Positions 1-38,537 are shown, numbered from the stretch's first letter. The stretch: DNA of 64,000 nt from Euleptes europaea (GCF_029931775.1 NC_079325.1:39100673-39164672); one strand, 5' to 3'. Notes: a model not told the origin generated them from the sequence alone. Program-made: numbers and translations.

Positions 1-1445
1 TAGTTTCCCCCCTCCAGCTCCCTGGACCTTGGATGCTTTTTGCAAGAAGTTCTGTAATTCCAAACCCATGCCTCTGCTTACTTTGATGGCAGGCAAGTGT
101 AGGTTGGTTAGGATCACAGGAGCAATTCCCTGTGATGCCCTGTTTGCACAGTGAGGTGGGCAGGGGTGGGGAATGTAGTTAGCATTTAGCTCTGCTTTCT
201 GTCTGGCACTGCAGGAGGGTCCAACCCTTTGACACTGGCAGTTCCTTAAGTGCCCACTAACTGCTGGGAATCTAAATTGCTAGAGGCCTCTGAAAGGTGA
301 GAGGCAGCATGCATGGATGATCCTACTATTCTTTTCCTGGATGAGAGGTATTGATCGCCGTTCTCTTGGCCCTGTTCTCTTGGGCGTATTTCTGGTGACC
401 TTTAATCCTGTTCAGATAGCCTGTCCCATTAACCTGTGTGTGTGTTGAGGGGTAGGGAGAAGCATCTGTGGTTTACCAGCAAACCTGATGAAATGTTAAA
501 CTAGTCCTGGCTAGCCTTTTGCCTTCAAGTTGTTTTGCACAACGCAAGTTAATTTTGACCTCCGGTGTAAAGCAGCCTGTTTAAAGAAGAGATTTTAGGG
601 CCCTCCTTGTATCCATGAGCCCCCCAACCCCATATGTGAACCTTCCCAATACACACGTCTGGGGCAGATTGTTGAATTTTTACCTGGCTTATGGGACCAG
701 CTGCTTATCTTGTCCTTGAGGCACAAAGCAGTATTCAAAATGAACGGTTACACGTGTACCTTTTAGGGGCGCTCTGGATATTACCCTTGCCTCTTTGCGT
801 CCTCAGGAGCTTCTGAAACAAACTTGCAGGGTAAGCATCCCAAACTCTTGTTGGACTGTCTGGATACAAAGTGGATCTCGTCCAGTTACAGTTGTCTAAT
901 CATGTGATCAGGCGTACAGCCAACCTGTGGCCACTGAGAACTATTTTTGAAGCTGCATCAACAGGATAACCATGATGTATGTATTGGCCTCTGGTACATA
1001 AATGGTGTCTTGCTGTTGCTGTTCTTGGATGGAGGGGGAGTTGACATACTTTATTCAGAGGAGAACGGATATTTAAATTATCCCACCTGGCATACTAAGT
1101 CTGGTATTTTATTCCGAGATTTGGCTTCTGCTTTTCTCCCCCCAACCCCAACAATATTAAGCTTTAGACTTGATAGGGGGAAAATACCCACTCTGGATGG
1201 ACAAACAAAGCACTTTGAAGGAAATGAAAGCTTTTGAATTCAGGTGGCTTAAAAACAAGCCAGGCCCCATGCTATCTCACCACTTGTCACCGTTACAGAT
1301 TTTCTTGTGTTGCCCTTTCGGCCTCTGGAGTAAGCGTGGTATTGAGCAGTTTGGAAGTGAAACCAGTGCCATGGCTCTCCTCTTGTTTAGATCATGACGG
1401 GATTAAAATGTGATCTCCTTGAACAATAAAAGTGCAATTTAAACT
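1..1445 (+). other. Probable 3' UTR of a + strand gene entering from the left (NIBAN2 by synteny)
   Basis: No convincing coding exon is visible here; the short open frames lack any recognisable domain. An AATAAA at 1425-1430 is followed about 15 bases on by an expected cleavage region and a GT-rich stretch, as at a vertebrate polyadenylation site. In human, LRSAM1 is followed tail to tail by NIBAN2 (FAM129B). LRSAM1 is on the minus strand here, so a + strand NIBAN2 should end at this edge. The 3' UTR call rests on the poly(A) signal plus gene order; the identity is inference, because no NIBAN2 coding sequence is in the window. Confidence 0.4.
1425..1430 (+). terminator. Candidate polyadenylation signal AATAAA
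   Basis: A canonical hexamer with a GT-rich element (ggttggttggttt) about 45-60 bases downstream. It would end the transcript that enters from the left edge. Confidence 0.45.
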
Positions 1446-2463
1446 ATCTTCGGGATCATTTTAAAAATCTGGGTTGGTTGGTTTAAACTTGCCATTTACA
1501 TAGTGCTATATGGACATTAACTTGTTTCGACAATCCTCATAAGAGCCCTGTGTGGTAAGTTAGTATTATCCCCATACTGCAAATACTGATAATGAGATTC
1601 CCCGTTTGGCTGCTTATGGTCATAACCCTCATGCTGTACTTGTTCACTTGTTACCCTCCCCAGATTCATTTGCTACTTGCTTGGGTTTTTTTGTGCATAT
1701 CCAGGCTGCAGCTTTTCCTGATCTCTGAACAGGTTTATGTTCTAAACAAGTACAAGAATCAAAGCTTGTCTGGAACCAGTATTCAGCCCCAGAACCTTTG
1801 GCTTAGGTGTCGAGCATGTGAAGTTAGAGTGTGTCCTTGTACAAAATGTGTGCATTTCCCCACTAAGTAACCATGCCCTTTGTCCCGTGCAGATTAGAGC
1901 AGAGGTGGCCATGCGGTGAGCACAGGCAGTAGTAATCTATGGGACTACAGGACGAGGGTCCAGTAGGGGCCTAGCACTGAAACCAGTGGAGCTGCTCTCT
2001 TTGGCCTCGGTTCATTGAAAAGGCCAGCCGCTTTAGGGAAGCCTTTAACGACTCATCTGCTTGGGCTACTGAACCGAAGTAATTTCTAAGCGGTAAAGGT
2101 TAACTATGAATCATAGTAAAAGTATCTGGGACAGTGGCTCTTCTTGATTGCTTAAACAGCTGGCCTTTTTTTAACATCTTGGGAAGAGTCATGGCAGTGT
2201 GCCCCAAAGAGCTGTGCCATAATTACCACCCCCTTCCTATCGGCAGGGCTTGGTGCCTCCCAACTCCCCTTTGATCCCAGACATTTGTCCCCTGCTCAGC
2301 AGCTTGTTTTTGCCCTGGAAGGAAAGATGACTGACCAGTGTCTTAACTGAGTGTGAACGTGCCTGCTAGGAAGTTGTCTGCCAAACGAACACTTTCTCCA
2401 TGTCTTCTAGATTGGCGGCTTAGGGTGGGGAGGCCACATCTGTGTGTAATTGGACAGTGAGTG

Positions 2464-2672
2464 TGTTGTGGTGGTTAGAGCATTGGACTAGGATCTGGGA
2501 GAGCCAGGATGGGATCCCTACTTTGCCATGGGAGCTGGCATGTGTGACCTTGGGCCAGTCACAGACTCTCACCCAAACCTACCTCGTGGGGATGTTGTGA
2601 GGGTAAACTGTAGGAGAGGAGAAGGATGTCAGCTACTTTGGGCCTTGACTGGGATATAAATGAAGTAGCTAA
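2464..2672 (+). repeat. tRNA-derived SINE, family A
   Basis: The copy begins with a tRNA-like head (gtggttagagcattggac) and a degraded B box. It continues with the family core gtgaccttgggccagtcac and ends with gggatataaatgaagta. The same module recurs more than ten times in the window. Confidence 0.75.
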
Positions 2673-3175
2673 ATTTAGTGTAGGAGTCTGTATTTGTTCC
2701 TCCAACTGTGCATACTTCTCAAGGGCTCAGCTACACACCCAGCTTAGAATTGCCCAAAGAGTATGCCAAAACCTGCATTAGTGGTACTTGCAACATGCAC
2801 CTGCCTGTCTTTTGTAGCACATATCCTTAATACAGAATGGGAATCTGTGGCAGTGCTTCTGGGCCTGGGTTCTGCATAAACAGGTTTTTTGTTTTTTTGC
2901 TGCCGAAACAGAAAAAACATCTGCAGCCTGTGTAGCTTTCAGGTCCTCATGGGAGCAAACAGACAGGATTGTGTGTGTGTTATTGTATAAAATTCTTGCA
3001 TCTAGAGCAGTAGTCAGACAGCCTTTCTTTAGGGGAAAGTGCTCAGGTCCTGCCCGCAGCCTTTTGCCATATCCTCTCTGATGAGCAGACAGAGAATAAA
3101 TCATGGAAAATCAAAAGCATTTTCCAAATGTTTGTATTTAGCACCTAAAATGACCTATGAGCTATCCCCGTTGTT

Positions 3176-3345
3176 GTTTTTTTGCCATCAAGTTGCATCC
3201 CACTTATGGCGACCCCGTAGGGTTTTCAAGGCAGGAGAGGTTCGGAGGTGGTTTGCCATTGCCTGCCTCCTTGTATTCCTTGTATATTGTGATATTCCTT
3301 GGAGGTCTCCCATCCAAATGCTAGCCAGGGTCCTGGATGTGCTGT
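3176..3345 (-). repeat. 5S-rRNA-derived SINE with BovB-type tail
   Basis: Read on the minus strand it has the 5S-like element (atttggatgggagacc) and the shared tail (aaccctacggggtcgcc, then ataagtgg). The 5' half of the 5S part is missing. Confidence 0.75.
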
Positions 3346-3699
3346 ACGGGAATTTACAAATCAATATTTTGCATGTATATGAAACAAATGAGCGTCCTGA
3401 AGCAAATTATTTGTGTTATCCTAGATAAGAATATATTTTTCTTCCTTTTCTCTTGCTCCTCACCCAGTAAAGACCTTAAACCTCTTAAGTCAGTGAATCT
3501 TTTTGTGAAATTGATGAGTATGGAAGAAGCCTGGAGCTTGCTTGCCTCGAGTCTTCCCAAAGCTGCAGTCAGTTCAACTGTTTTAATGGCAGCAGCAGCT
3601 ACTATGATGTAGTATAATTATTTAAAAACAAACCACTTGATGCTTCAGGAGCATACTCTTCAGAATTGTTGCATGGCCACAGCCAAGGAGATCTTGTGT

Positions 3700-3885
3700 G
3701 GGTGGGTGGGTGCTGTCAATTCACAACTGACTTATGGCAACCCTGTAGGGTTTTCAAGGCAAGAGACTTTCCGAAGTGGTTTGCCATTGACTGCCTCTGC
3801 TTTGGTTCCTTGGTGGTCTCCCATCCAAACACTTACCAGGGTCAACCCTGCTTAGCTTCTGAGATCATATGTGATAGGGAGAGTC
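3700..3885 (-). repeat. 5S-rRNA-derived SINE with BovB-type tail
   Basis: The minus strand contains tctcagaagctaagcaggg-like and tttggatgggagaccacc 5S segments, followed by the same tail as the copy at 3176. It is a longer and better kept copy. Confidence 0.8.
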
Positions 3886-3929
3886 TATTCCTTCCCAGAA
3901 CACAAAGATAAAACAGTAGGCTGCCGGTT

Positions 3930-4120
3930 TTATTTTATGTATTTATTTCTTCTATGCCTTCCTTTACCGCTTGCATCAGGCTCAGGGCGGCTCACAGAAA
4001 TTCCCACAACAGTTAAAATCACATCAGTTTACAAGTTAAAATCCACAATATCTTTTAAAAATGCCAAGGGCACCCTTAGACTATATGACAATATCAGGAA
4101 CCAGTTCAGAGGGGAAGAAT
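3930..4120. repeat. LINE-like 3' tail fragment, family uncertain
   Basis: An A/T-rich segment of the type tttatttcttctatgcc...ggcggctcaca...acagttaaaatc. Similar tails occur at about 55480-55600 and 60985-61250. It is typical of L2/CR1-type tails in reptile genomes, but I cannot assign it securely. Confidence 0.35.
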
Positions 4121-5234
4121 CAGGGAAGGGAAACAATAGGGTACCCCCAATAAGGGAAAGGATAAAGAATAAAAGTAGATAAAAATATAAGTACATGGTA
4201 AAATGGGTGGGGAGGGAGAGAGGTCAGCAAGATGGAAACTGTCGCTTTCCTCAACCGTAGTCCTGGCAGATTAAGCCCTCTCCACTCAGGAAGTTTTGAA
4301 TTATACAATTCTTTCCCCCATCTGCAGGGAAGGGCCCATTCAAACAGTTCTGTGCATAAAATCATTAGCTCAAAACAACCACAACAACCCAGAATCGCTT
4401 CGCTGATCTTCCATTTGCCCCCTTCCCCCAACCTAAGCAAGAGTCACCTGGTTTCAAAGCCTTCGCTCTTCCTTTGAATTTGGATACAACTCAGTTGTTT
4501 GACCCAGTTGCATTGAAATTGTATAAACAATGTAACAATGTTTGCAATTTATAATTTTTCTCCAAAAGCTGCCTTCATTGTTAGATCAGTCCTACACAAT
4601 TTAACACCTCTGACACTTCATTACTATGTGCTGGGCAAAACCTAAGTTTAATTGCTTGAAAGTCCTCAGCTCCTTTGCAAACTAATAAAGGCTCCCATTC
4701 TAAAAGCGTGTTTACTAGCAAGTATGCCCTGGTGGGCTTGGTGATGCTTCGCTCCTGAATAAGCATCTTAAGAACAGGTTGCAAGACAAACGTTGCTAAA
4801 CCTCAGGCTGCAAGACAAACTTTGCTAAACCTTTGCTACGTAGTTTGGATCTCAGCTCTTGGAAAGATCAAGAGCTTTGCGCAGCTTGCTGAACATCAAA
4901 TGGCTAGATTGCAGTCTTCAAAGAGAACAGATTTAAGAAAACAAATTCATCTTTTGTGAGGATTTTTGTGACTTGCCAGTTTATACCCTCAATCCCATCC
5001 TTATTAGAAACAAAATGCACCAGGCCCCATCTTCAGGCCTTAAAAATCTATCCATCCAGATATTTGTCTACATGAGTGATGTCATAATATGACCTGTGTC
5101 CATGGGCTTGGAAAAGAGTCGTGTCCAGAGACCTGCACAAGGTCCCCATGGCAGTGCTGAACAGGCTAAAAGATTTTCTCGGTTCTACTTTCTTTGGCTA
5201 AAAAGCTAAAACCAGTAGGCATCTCTAGCCTCCC

Positions 5235-5882
5235 TTACTTGAAGAAGACCAGTGAGAAGAAGATCGAGATGATGAGAAGAATGATGGTCACCGCAAAGCA
5301 AAGCCGGACATTTTCCACTGATGATGGAGGTGGCTGGGAGTCCTGGGAGGAGGAACTGCTGGGAAACTGAACCAGGAAGGTGTTTGGTATCTCCTGCAGC
5401 TGAAACCTGCCCAAATTCCCTGTTCCAGGATGGAGGCCTGTTGGGTATGCTGGGACTAGGCTGCTGACTGTGAAGATGGGCGAGCTGGTCATGTAGTTAA
5501 ACTCCACGTCTAAGGATAGAGCTGAGTTACTGAGGGACCAGCTGGGAGATCCAGAGGAGTCTTTGTCGTCCATGGGCTCCTCGTCTGAGTCCACCCCTTC
5601 CGGTCCTTGCGGAGCCATCTCCCGTAGAAGGGCTTCATCGTCCTTCAAGGCCTGCAGTCCTTGTTCAGGCACGAGTGTCACCATTCGGCAAAAGGGGCAG
5701 ACCACAAAAGAGTAGGCTCGGGACTGGCAGACCAGTTTTCTCAGGCAGGCCAAGCAGAGGGAGTGACGGCACCACAGAAGTTTGGGGACCCTCCCACGGG
5801 AAGCTTCTTTGTAGGCCTCGTAGCAAATGCCACATTCCACCAGGCGCATACCCAGGCGCGCATTGGTGGGGGGCAGCGCCAT
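5235..5882 (-). CDS. RING-HC membrane-anchored E3 ubiquitin ligase-like protein, single exon
   Basis: The frame is intact, 215 residues long and without introns. The N-terminal RING is a full C3HC4 set: C17, C20, C38, H40, C43, C46, C62 and C65 (core motifs VECGICYEAY, WCRHSLCLAC and CPFC). An acidic Ser/Pro-rich middle (about 90-185) follows, then one hydrophobic segment at about 190-213 ending FFK. This is a tail anchor, which would leave the RING cytosolic. The plan matches the small RNF152/RNF182/RNF183/RNF186/RNF223-225 type of E3 ligase, but no member matches well enough from memory to give a symbol. The start has a good context (aaaATGG) and precedes the RING by 16 residues. It lies between the presumed NIBAN2 3' end and the 3' end of LRSAM1, itself an E3 gene of unrelated architecture. 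Noncoding 5' exons would be invisible to me. E3 activity is inferred from the fold. Confidence 0.85.
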   Translation of the reverse strand: MALPPTNARLGMRLVECGICYEAYKEASRGRVPKLLWCRHSLCLACLRKLVCQSRAYSFVVCPFCRMVTLVPEQGLQALKDDEALLREMAPQGPEGVDSDEEPMDDKDSSGSPSWSLSNSALSLDVEFNYMTSSPIFTVSSLVPAYPTGLHPGTGNLGRFQLQEIPNTFLVQFPSSSSSQDSQPPPSSVENVRLCFAVTIILLIISIFFSLVFFK

Positions 5883-8800
5883 TTTAGTCCGTAAACTTGG
5901 ACTGTGCTTTCAGACTGAGAGGGATATTCAGAAGCCAACACACCCTGGTTCCAGGAGCCCTTCTCAGGTAGTCCTTAGCTTCTTGGAAATGATTCCTTTG
6001 GAGTAAGGAATGAACTTTCCCCCTAGGTACTGCAGCTTGCTTTTATGATCCCGGTTCTTCTGGTGCCTCTCTGGCATTGGAGGTCTCCTATCCTAGTTAA
6101 CAAACAGAGGAACTCTCCAGTGTATGAATTGAGGGTTGTGGGCAGCAGATAAAGCCCAGCCTGACTAGTGAAGCCCCGCCCAGGCTAAACTTTAATCTTT
6201 AATTGATGACTTGTTAACAGAAGGCTTATTTTGTTTGTGTAGACTGGAAACGGGTGGGAATGCTGCTACCAGGAAGCAAAAGCGGGCCCTAGACCAAACT
6301 AACAGCCTCCTTAAAGAGAAGATTGAGCCAAACTGGGCCTGAAAGTAGCAGGATTTAAGTTGCTTGGCTAATGAATCACCATTGGGAGTGGGTTCAATTG
6401 AATCTTTTACTCTCTATAGTGTATGTGATTTTCATACGCACTGTGTTGCAGTACGGCACGCCTCTTTCTCGAATGTCTGGCTTTTTTTGCCCTTGCTTTG
6501 CAAGAACAGGCCCACCCTTTATTCTTGTCTGTCTTCTGCCTGTTACCGCATAGATTTGCCAAATGGGCAGTTCTTGCATCTGACAAGCAACCTTTTCGTT
6601 CATTAAAGCATTCTGCCCCGATAAATCTGAGTGTTTTTCAGGTGCCACAAGACTCCTGTTTGATTTTGCTGCAGTAGGCTAACATGGAAAATGCTTTGTT
6701 GTTTCTACTGTATAAGCTTAGAGGCCTGTGAGAAATTATGGGAGGCACAAATAATTGGGGAATCCGCTTCCGACCCCTCAAATCTTCTGATATGTGGCTG
6801 AGCAATATTAACACAACTGTATCCAATTGCCTATTTTTATTACATTTTATCTTGCCCTTCTTCCAGGGGACTCACTGTGATGAACTTGGTTCTTTCCTCC
6901 TGCATAGTGCATTTCACCGCTCAAGGACTTTGTGGATTTTAACACAGTGAAGCATATTGTATGCTCCAGCAAGCACTCTGTAAACTCTCATCACACTCCT
7001 GTTTGCTAAATGTTTGCTCCTTTTCATTTTCTACTCAAATACATACCTGTTTGTTTTTAACATCTTAGCTTTTTTGGCATAAATCTGATTTCTCTAATAA
7101 AGTTTCCTGTTTACATATTACATGTAAATACCTCTCCTGAGAGCCAGCGTGGTGTAGTGGTTAAGAGTGGTGGTTTGGAGCGGTGGACTCTAATCTGGAG
7201 AACTGGGTTTGATTCTCTACTCCTACATATGAGTGGCAGACACTAATCTGGTGAACTGGGTTGGTTTCGCCACTCCTACACATGAAGCAAGCTGGGTGAC
7301 CTTGGGCTAGTCACAGCTCTCTTAGCCCCACCACTGTGTGTCTCTTGTGGGGAGCGGAAGGGAAGGTGTTCGTCACCCGGTTTGATTCTTCCTTACATGG
7401 TAGAGAAAGTTGGCATATAAAAACCAATTCTTCTTCTCCTGTCTGCTTTTAACACTTTCCTTTTTAAAAAAGTTCTACATTCTAAGTTTAAGCCATCAGC
7501 ACTCTTTCAGTTAACTGCAACCATATGGGGATGTTGAACAACATATTATCTTCACTGTCTGTAGTGCAACAGTTTGATTCTTTTCCTTCATGTTTTTCAA
7601 AATAATTCCAAACCCTGTTTTGTTTTCTGCACACCTTTATGGCCCTCGACTTTGAACGGTTGTTAATGCCTGGTGCCTTATCTTGACTTAATTTCCCCCT
7701 CATGACCGCTCTTATGCTCGGCTATTATCTGGTGTCTTATCTTGACTTGACTTCCCCTGCATGACTGCTGGTGCTCAGTTATTATCTTTTTGAGTTATGA
7801 AAACTAGTTTGCTTCTGTTTCGCTTCCAGATTTCTCCCACAGCTTTTTAGCGTATATTTTTACCATGTTCCTTTCAACTTCTGTATGTTGTTCAGATCTT
7901 CTATATTGATGTTGGTTGTTCTCTTTTATTATACACTTTCAAATATCTTTTAAATCTATTGAATTTTTAATCCCACCCTTCCTTCATTTAACTCAAGATG
8001 GCTTCCACGGATCCCCATTCTTCCATATTATTTTCACAAGAATCCTATGAAGGTAGTATAGGATAAGAGTGTCTGCTCTCCTCCGCTTTTGGGTTACTTC
8101 TGGCAGCTCCTACCCTCCCTACTATTGACACAAAGCTGCTGATATTGTACTCTAGCTAATCCTCTAGACCTTGAGTATGGCCCGGTGAGTTGCGTAGTTC
8201 CCCATACATGCGGCAGACCATATATCATCAGCCTTGCTTTGCATGTCTCTGTCAGCCTGCAACTTTGACCATCGTTCAAGGCTACTCGGTAATTTCATTA
8301 TGCGGTGAACTCAATCCTGAACATCAGAGGATCAGGAAGGATGTAGGACAGACAGGAGCCAGTAAACCATGGCAGTCTCCTATGCTGGTAGGGCATGGTT
8401 GCCCAGTATGAGCAGTGTTTTCTTTCACCATGTCCGGGTAAGAGTGGCTGGTTTTGAGGTGGAAAGTTGGACGAAGTCAACTAATGATGCCACTCTGAGC
8501 TTCTTGGACAAAGGGTGAGATGCAATTGTGAGGAATGAATTAACAGAAAGTTTGTGTTTCAGATCCTTTATTTCTCTTCTGGATACATGAGACAATTACA
8601 CTGGAAAGACCAGCACCGGAAAACAGATTCATGCATGACACAGTGTGATAATATACCTCCAGCAACTGCCTGCCTATGGTAGATGACCTTCCAGGGGCTT
8701 TGTCCTTCTGCCCTTCCTTGGTATGCCCTTTGGGCCAGTCCAAGAGGCATCAGTGACCAATACCTTTAGCTGAAGATGCAGCGAAAATGTCTAGATCTGT

Positions 8801-10642
8801 AATGTGGCTTAAATGTCCTTCAAGCATGGAATCTTGGGAACTAGTTCTGCAAGAGCTCTCTCGCAGAATCCTTAAACCGCTCCTAAACTTGTGGGAGAAA
8901 GCTACGTTTAAAACTAGTTGATGTCTGTAATATAGATGTGACTACAAAACCCGCTGTGAGACAGCACATGCTCAGGGCACTGGGAAAGTGCTAGCTAAGG
9001 TTCAGCAAAGGCATTCAAATCACGAGGGCCAAGGGGCTTAGAACCCAGTCTGGAAATAGATCCAGCCAGAATGGCTGTCAAGCAAGAAGCAATTTTACTG
9101 ATGACTTTTGGCTGGAGGGAGGCACGTGTGACTCAGAGGCCCCAGGAATAAGGAATTAATCACCCCCAAGAGGGAGCAAAATGCACACAGCGAGGTGCAG
9201 GTCTTGCCTTCTCTTGGTGGTTGTTAGGCAGTGTCCACGCAAGACTGGTCACTGTACACCCATTCCCGCAAGTCCCTACTGGGCGAGCTGCCCTCCGGCC
9301 GTGTTATCCAGAGAGTGAGGGGGAGGCATGCTGTCAGACTGTGCCACCATCCCCTTTCCAAGCACTGAAGCCTGGCCTCGCTGTGGCCCAGAATTCTGTG
9401 GGGAGGGCCCACAAAAGAAATGAAAGAACTAGAGAGCTAGCTCAGCCTAGGTCTTTCTGGGACTTCTATGACAATTCCTGCTTTCCTTAGCTAGCTTCCT
9501 TTCAGGAGAACATGGGGAGGGGAGGAAGAGCAGGGGTATGTAAAATGCTTTCAGGCCACTTCAGGGTGGGGGGCACAGAGAAGAGCAGTGAAAGAAGGCC
9601 TTGGTTTGTTGCTCCACTGGCTTTCGCCTGAAAGGGAAGCAGCCAACCTTGACCGGTGGCTACTGGCTGCTCCTGGGGGAGGTGTCAACTTGGCAGTGCA
9701 GGATCAATTACTGACGAATTAACTGCGAGGCACTGTGGACTGCAGGCAGCAAAACTGTGTCCTCCACCCAACCGGGCCATCTGCCTGCTACTCAACCTCC
9801 GACTAGCCACTGAACCGACAAGCAAGGAGAAAGCTGCTCCTTAGGAGAGGGGGGCACAGCATCAACTGATTCAGCGGCCCCTCCTCCCAAATTCCATGTT
9901 GGAGAAAGCAGCGAAAACAAAGAGGAAGGCTGAGCATGATCGATATCACAACCGTAAAAGTGGGCTAAACAACAGTGGGAAACGTGAGCTGTTGCCTTAT
10001 TAGTAGTCTTAAGGGTGGCTGGGAAAGTGGGAGCAGGGGGTCATAAAAGAGCCATCATCAGCCTGTGCTCCCTTCAGCCCCTCCCCAGTACAAAGGAGGG
10101 ATGCCTACGTGGCACCTTTGACTTGCCAGCTGCTGCTGCATCACAGTCCAAGAGATTTAATTCCTTAAATTTTCTTGCTACGGGAAGGAAGAAACTATCT
10201 CCCTCCCACTGAGACCTTTACACCCAATTCCGCAGGCGGGCAGGGCTGGTCACTGGCAATTCTAAATAAAATTATTTTCACTCTGTCCGAGATGGCAAGC
10301 TTTACAACAACAACAAAATCTGAGGAGTGGGAAATAATTTCCCCCAGCCTGGCCCATGTGCGTGTCCTGCCCAAGCGGTGCCCTCTGCCCAAAATGTCTC
10401 CACCTTGGCCTCAGGGCCCCTGTAGTGGTTGGTGATTGGCAATGGCAGAGGAAAGGAGCACAGAAGCCATGCTTTATGAGAAGTTGTTGACATATAGGCA
10501 TATGAGGTGCAAGGAGGTAGTGCAAATCCAGGCTTTCCCCATGGCGACCCTTGCTCCCAAACCCAAGCAAGGGTAGAGGAAGGGGGGGGGGAGATATGTG
10601 ATGGGAAAGGCTGTTCCATTCTGTGGTGCTCTGTGTTGGCAT
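5883..10642. other. Intergenic stretch between the RING gene and LRSAM1
   Basis: No conserved coding exon was seen. It contains a family A SINE (7139-7437) and a diverged direct duplication at about 7669-7727/7730-7787 (both units carry tggtg(c/t)cttatcttgactt). An AATAAA on the + strand lies near 7098. Minus-strand TTTAAT at 10156-10161 (ATTAAA) is a possible LRSAM1 poly(A) signal about 480 bases after its stop; TTTATT at 8568-8573 (AATAAA) is a more distant alternative. The function of the region from 8.5 to 10.2 kb is unknown. Confidence 0.4.
7139..7437 (+). repeat. tRNA-derived SINE, family A, near full length
   Basis: Starts gagccagcgtggtgtagtgg, carries the core gtgaccttgggctagtcacag and ends with the diagnostic tail gtagagaaagttggcatata followed by cttctt. 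Confidence 0.85.
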
Positions 10643-36511
<25,869 letters not shown>

Positions 36512-36734
36512 CTTCCCCCTGTTTACTTTGATCTCACGTCAGTGCCTGAAAGTGGTCAGTGGAAAAGACAGGGGAGGCAGAGAGAGGGAAGAGCGACAAG
36601 AATTTCTGGATCATCTCAACATACGTCTGACAATCATCCACCCTGTCAGACAAGTTATGCTTGATAATTACCTCCTCAAAACTATTTCAGAAGTAATTTA
36701 AAACAGAACTCTAGCCGTGTGTATGTGTTAACAA

Positions 36735-38345
36735 TACTTCTCCCAATTAATGTGGGCGGGGAAAATGCCTAGATCAAGACTCATATTTTATACAGGTTTA
36801 ACAAGAAAGGAGGGCCTAGATCTTCTGCCTCTGCACTGGGAAATCATATACCTAAAGGCTGTATTATACCTGACAGAGAACCAGAAACAATCAAAGTGGT
36901 TGGACTGGGAGAAGGAATCCTTAGAAAATGTGGTTTGACAGTTAAAACATAAGAGATGCCTGATAAACAACCCTTTCATTTTATCCACACTCACATATTT
37001 CTCCCTTCATAAACAATACTCACTTCACTCCCCCTTTAACCTAACTTGAGGGCTAGTACCTAGATCAGTAAATTTTCAAATTAGCATGAATATAAGCTCT
37101 ATAGTTTTTGTGATGTCCTACATGACAGAATATATTGCCAGAGGCTCACATTAAAAAAAAATGAAGGGTTCATAGGTACAACATTACTCATATATGCAAC
37201 TGGCATACTTAGGTCAGTTCTTCCATCTCCAGAAACAGTTGAGATTGGAGCTGACTACCTTTTACAGCCCTTTCCTGGGGGGTGGGGGTTGCACGGTGGC
37301 TGGGCGTGGCACAGCCATGCTGCCACCAAAGAGGATTCCTGGTCGCTGCGGAGAAGAAAAACCCATTTTTACATAAAAAATAGAAGAAGGGCAAGAAAAG
37401 CCCCATAGCTGCTGTGGGAGGGGGCGTTCCCGGGGTGAAAGGGGCTAGGAAGCTGCCTAAAGGGGATGGACTCTGGCGGGAGGCTGCATTGGCAGGGGAG
37501 GTTGATGAAGCTATGTGGCGCCCAGGCGCCAGCGGAAATGCTCCCCATGCTGGTGTAAGTGCCCATTATCACAAGATAATGGCAGCAAGGGGTCACATTG
37601 GCTCCTAAGCCGATTCAGCCCCCCCCTTAGGAATGCATCCTTAAAATTAATTTTAAAAGGAACTGACCACTTGAAAGGAGTCGTCTCCTTGTATCATTTA
37701 CCAGAATCTTACTAATGGAAAGAAAAAACAAATTACATAAAGGCATGGGAACAAGATTTAAGGGAACAGTTAGGAGAAGACATTCCTGATAGAATATAGC
37801 GATTGTGTTCCTTAAAGGCAAGATTGATTAATGTGAAAGAAATCACAGTCAAAAGGAATGGCCAGCAGCACTTTGTGAAATACCGGTAAACTCAAACGGT
37901 GGTCACCTACCAACTCACATCTGTGCTGACCAAACTGCGATCCGGAGTATAATTTATTTCAAGGCTGGTGGGCCTGCCCTATGGTCCAGAAGTACTTGAG
38001 TACCTTCTCCAATGCAGAGAATGTGTCACTGAATGCATCGACATACCAAAAGACCCTGAAATCACCCTTCTGAATTTCCAGAGGAAAGATCAAGATCCAC
38101 TCAGCAAATGGGAACTGATCTCCTCTATTTTAACAGATGCACGGATGCGAATTGCAGCACAATGGAAAAGTAAACAATTCCCATCAATACAAGAAATGGG
38201 CTGAAAGAATATGGGATCATATTCAATAAACTAACAACACAATGAGATCAAAGACATTAGAAGACATACAAGCCACTTCCTTGAGCGTTTTCATTATACT
38301 TGGAGCAGGATTTCTATATATTTGTTTAACAAGACATTTCTCTCT
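36735..38345 (+). mobile_element. L1-type LINE, ORF2 C-terminal fragments
   Basis: Pieces of the 3' part of an L1 ORF2 are readable. They include NKKGG-like then LDLLPLHWEIIYLKAVLYL (about 36800-36930), YIKAWEQDLREQLGEDIPDR (about 37720-37795) and ITLLNFQRKDQDPLSKWELI with ARMRIAAQWKSKQFPSIQEM (37968-38204). These match the usual final domain of squamate L1 elements. The copy is broken by frameshifts and an unrelated segment near 37230-37620. It lies between the LRSAM1 start exon and the shared promoter. Confidence 0.6.
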
Positions 38346-38454
38346 CTCAATACTTTACAGTGATGCAGAGCGTCACCACTCTAGGTTTAGGCCTGTTGAT
38401 TTCAGTTGGCTTAGGATGGAGTACCTTTGCATAGGATGGCACTGTAAGAGACAA

Positions 38455-38535
38455 TGGGAGCATCGTATCTGATGAAGGGAACACCGACTCTCGAAAGCAT
38501 ACACTCCACAAATCTTGTTGCTCTCTAAGGGGCAA
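38455..38535 (+). mobile_element. Penelope-like terminal fragment with decayed hammerhead-like motif
   Basis: The sequence gtatctgatgaagggaacac then cgactctcgaaagcatacac has the CUGAUGA and GAAA cores around a stem II candidate. It is followed by cttgttgctctctaagg. The NNUC cleavage step is not intact, so this copy is weaker than those at 20.8 and 41.6 kb. Confidence 0.45.
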
Positions 38536-38537
38536 CT

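Larger units (their letters stand above)
1446..5234. other. Intergenic stretch, mostly repeats
   Basis: This stretch holds one tRNA-type SINE (2464-2672), two minus-strand 5S-derived SINEs (3176-3345 and 3700-3885) and an A-rich LINE-like tail (about 3930-4120). A short tandem duplication sits at 4785-4835 (units starting gcaagacaaac). An ATTAAA on the minus strand (about 4647-4652) could serve the RING gene, whose stop is at 5235. No coding exon was recognised. Confidence 0.5.
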
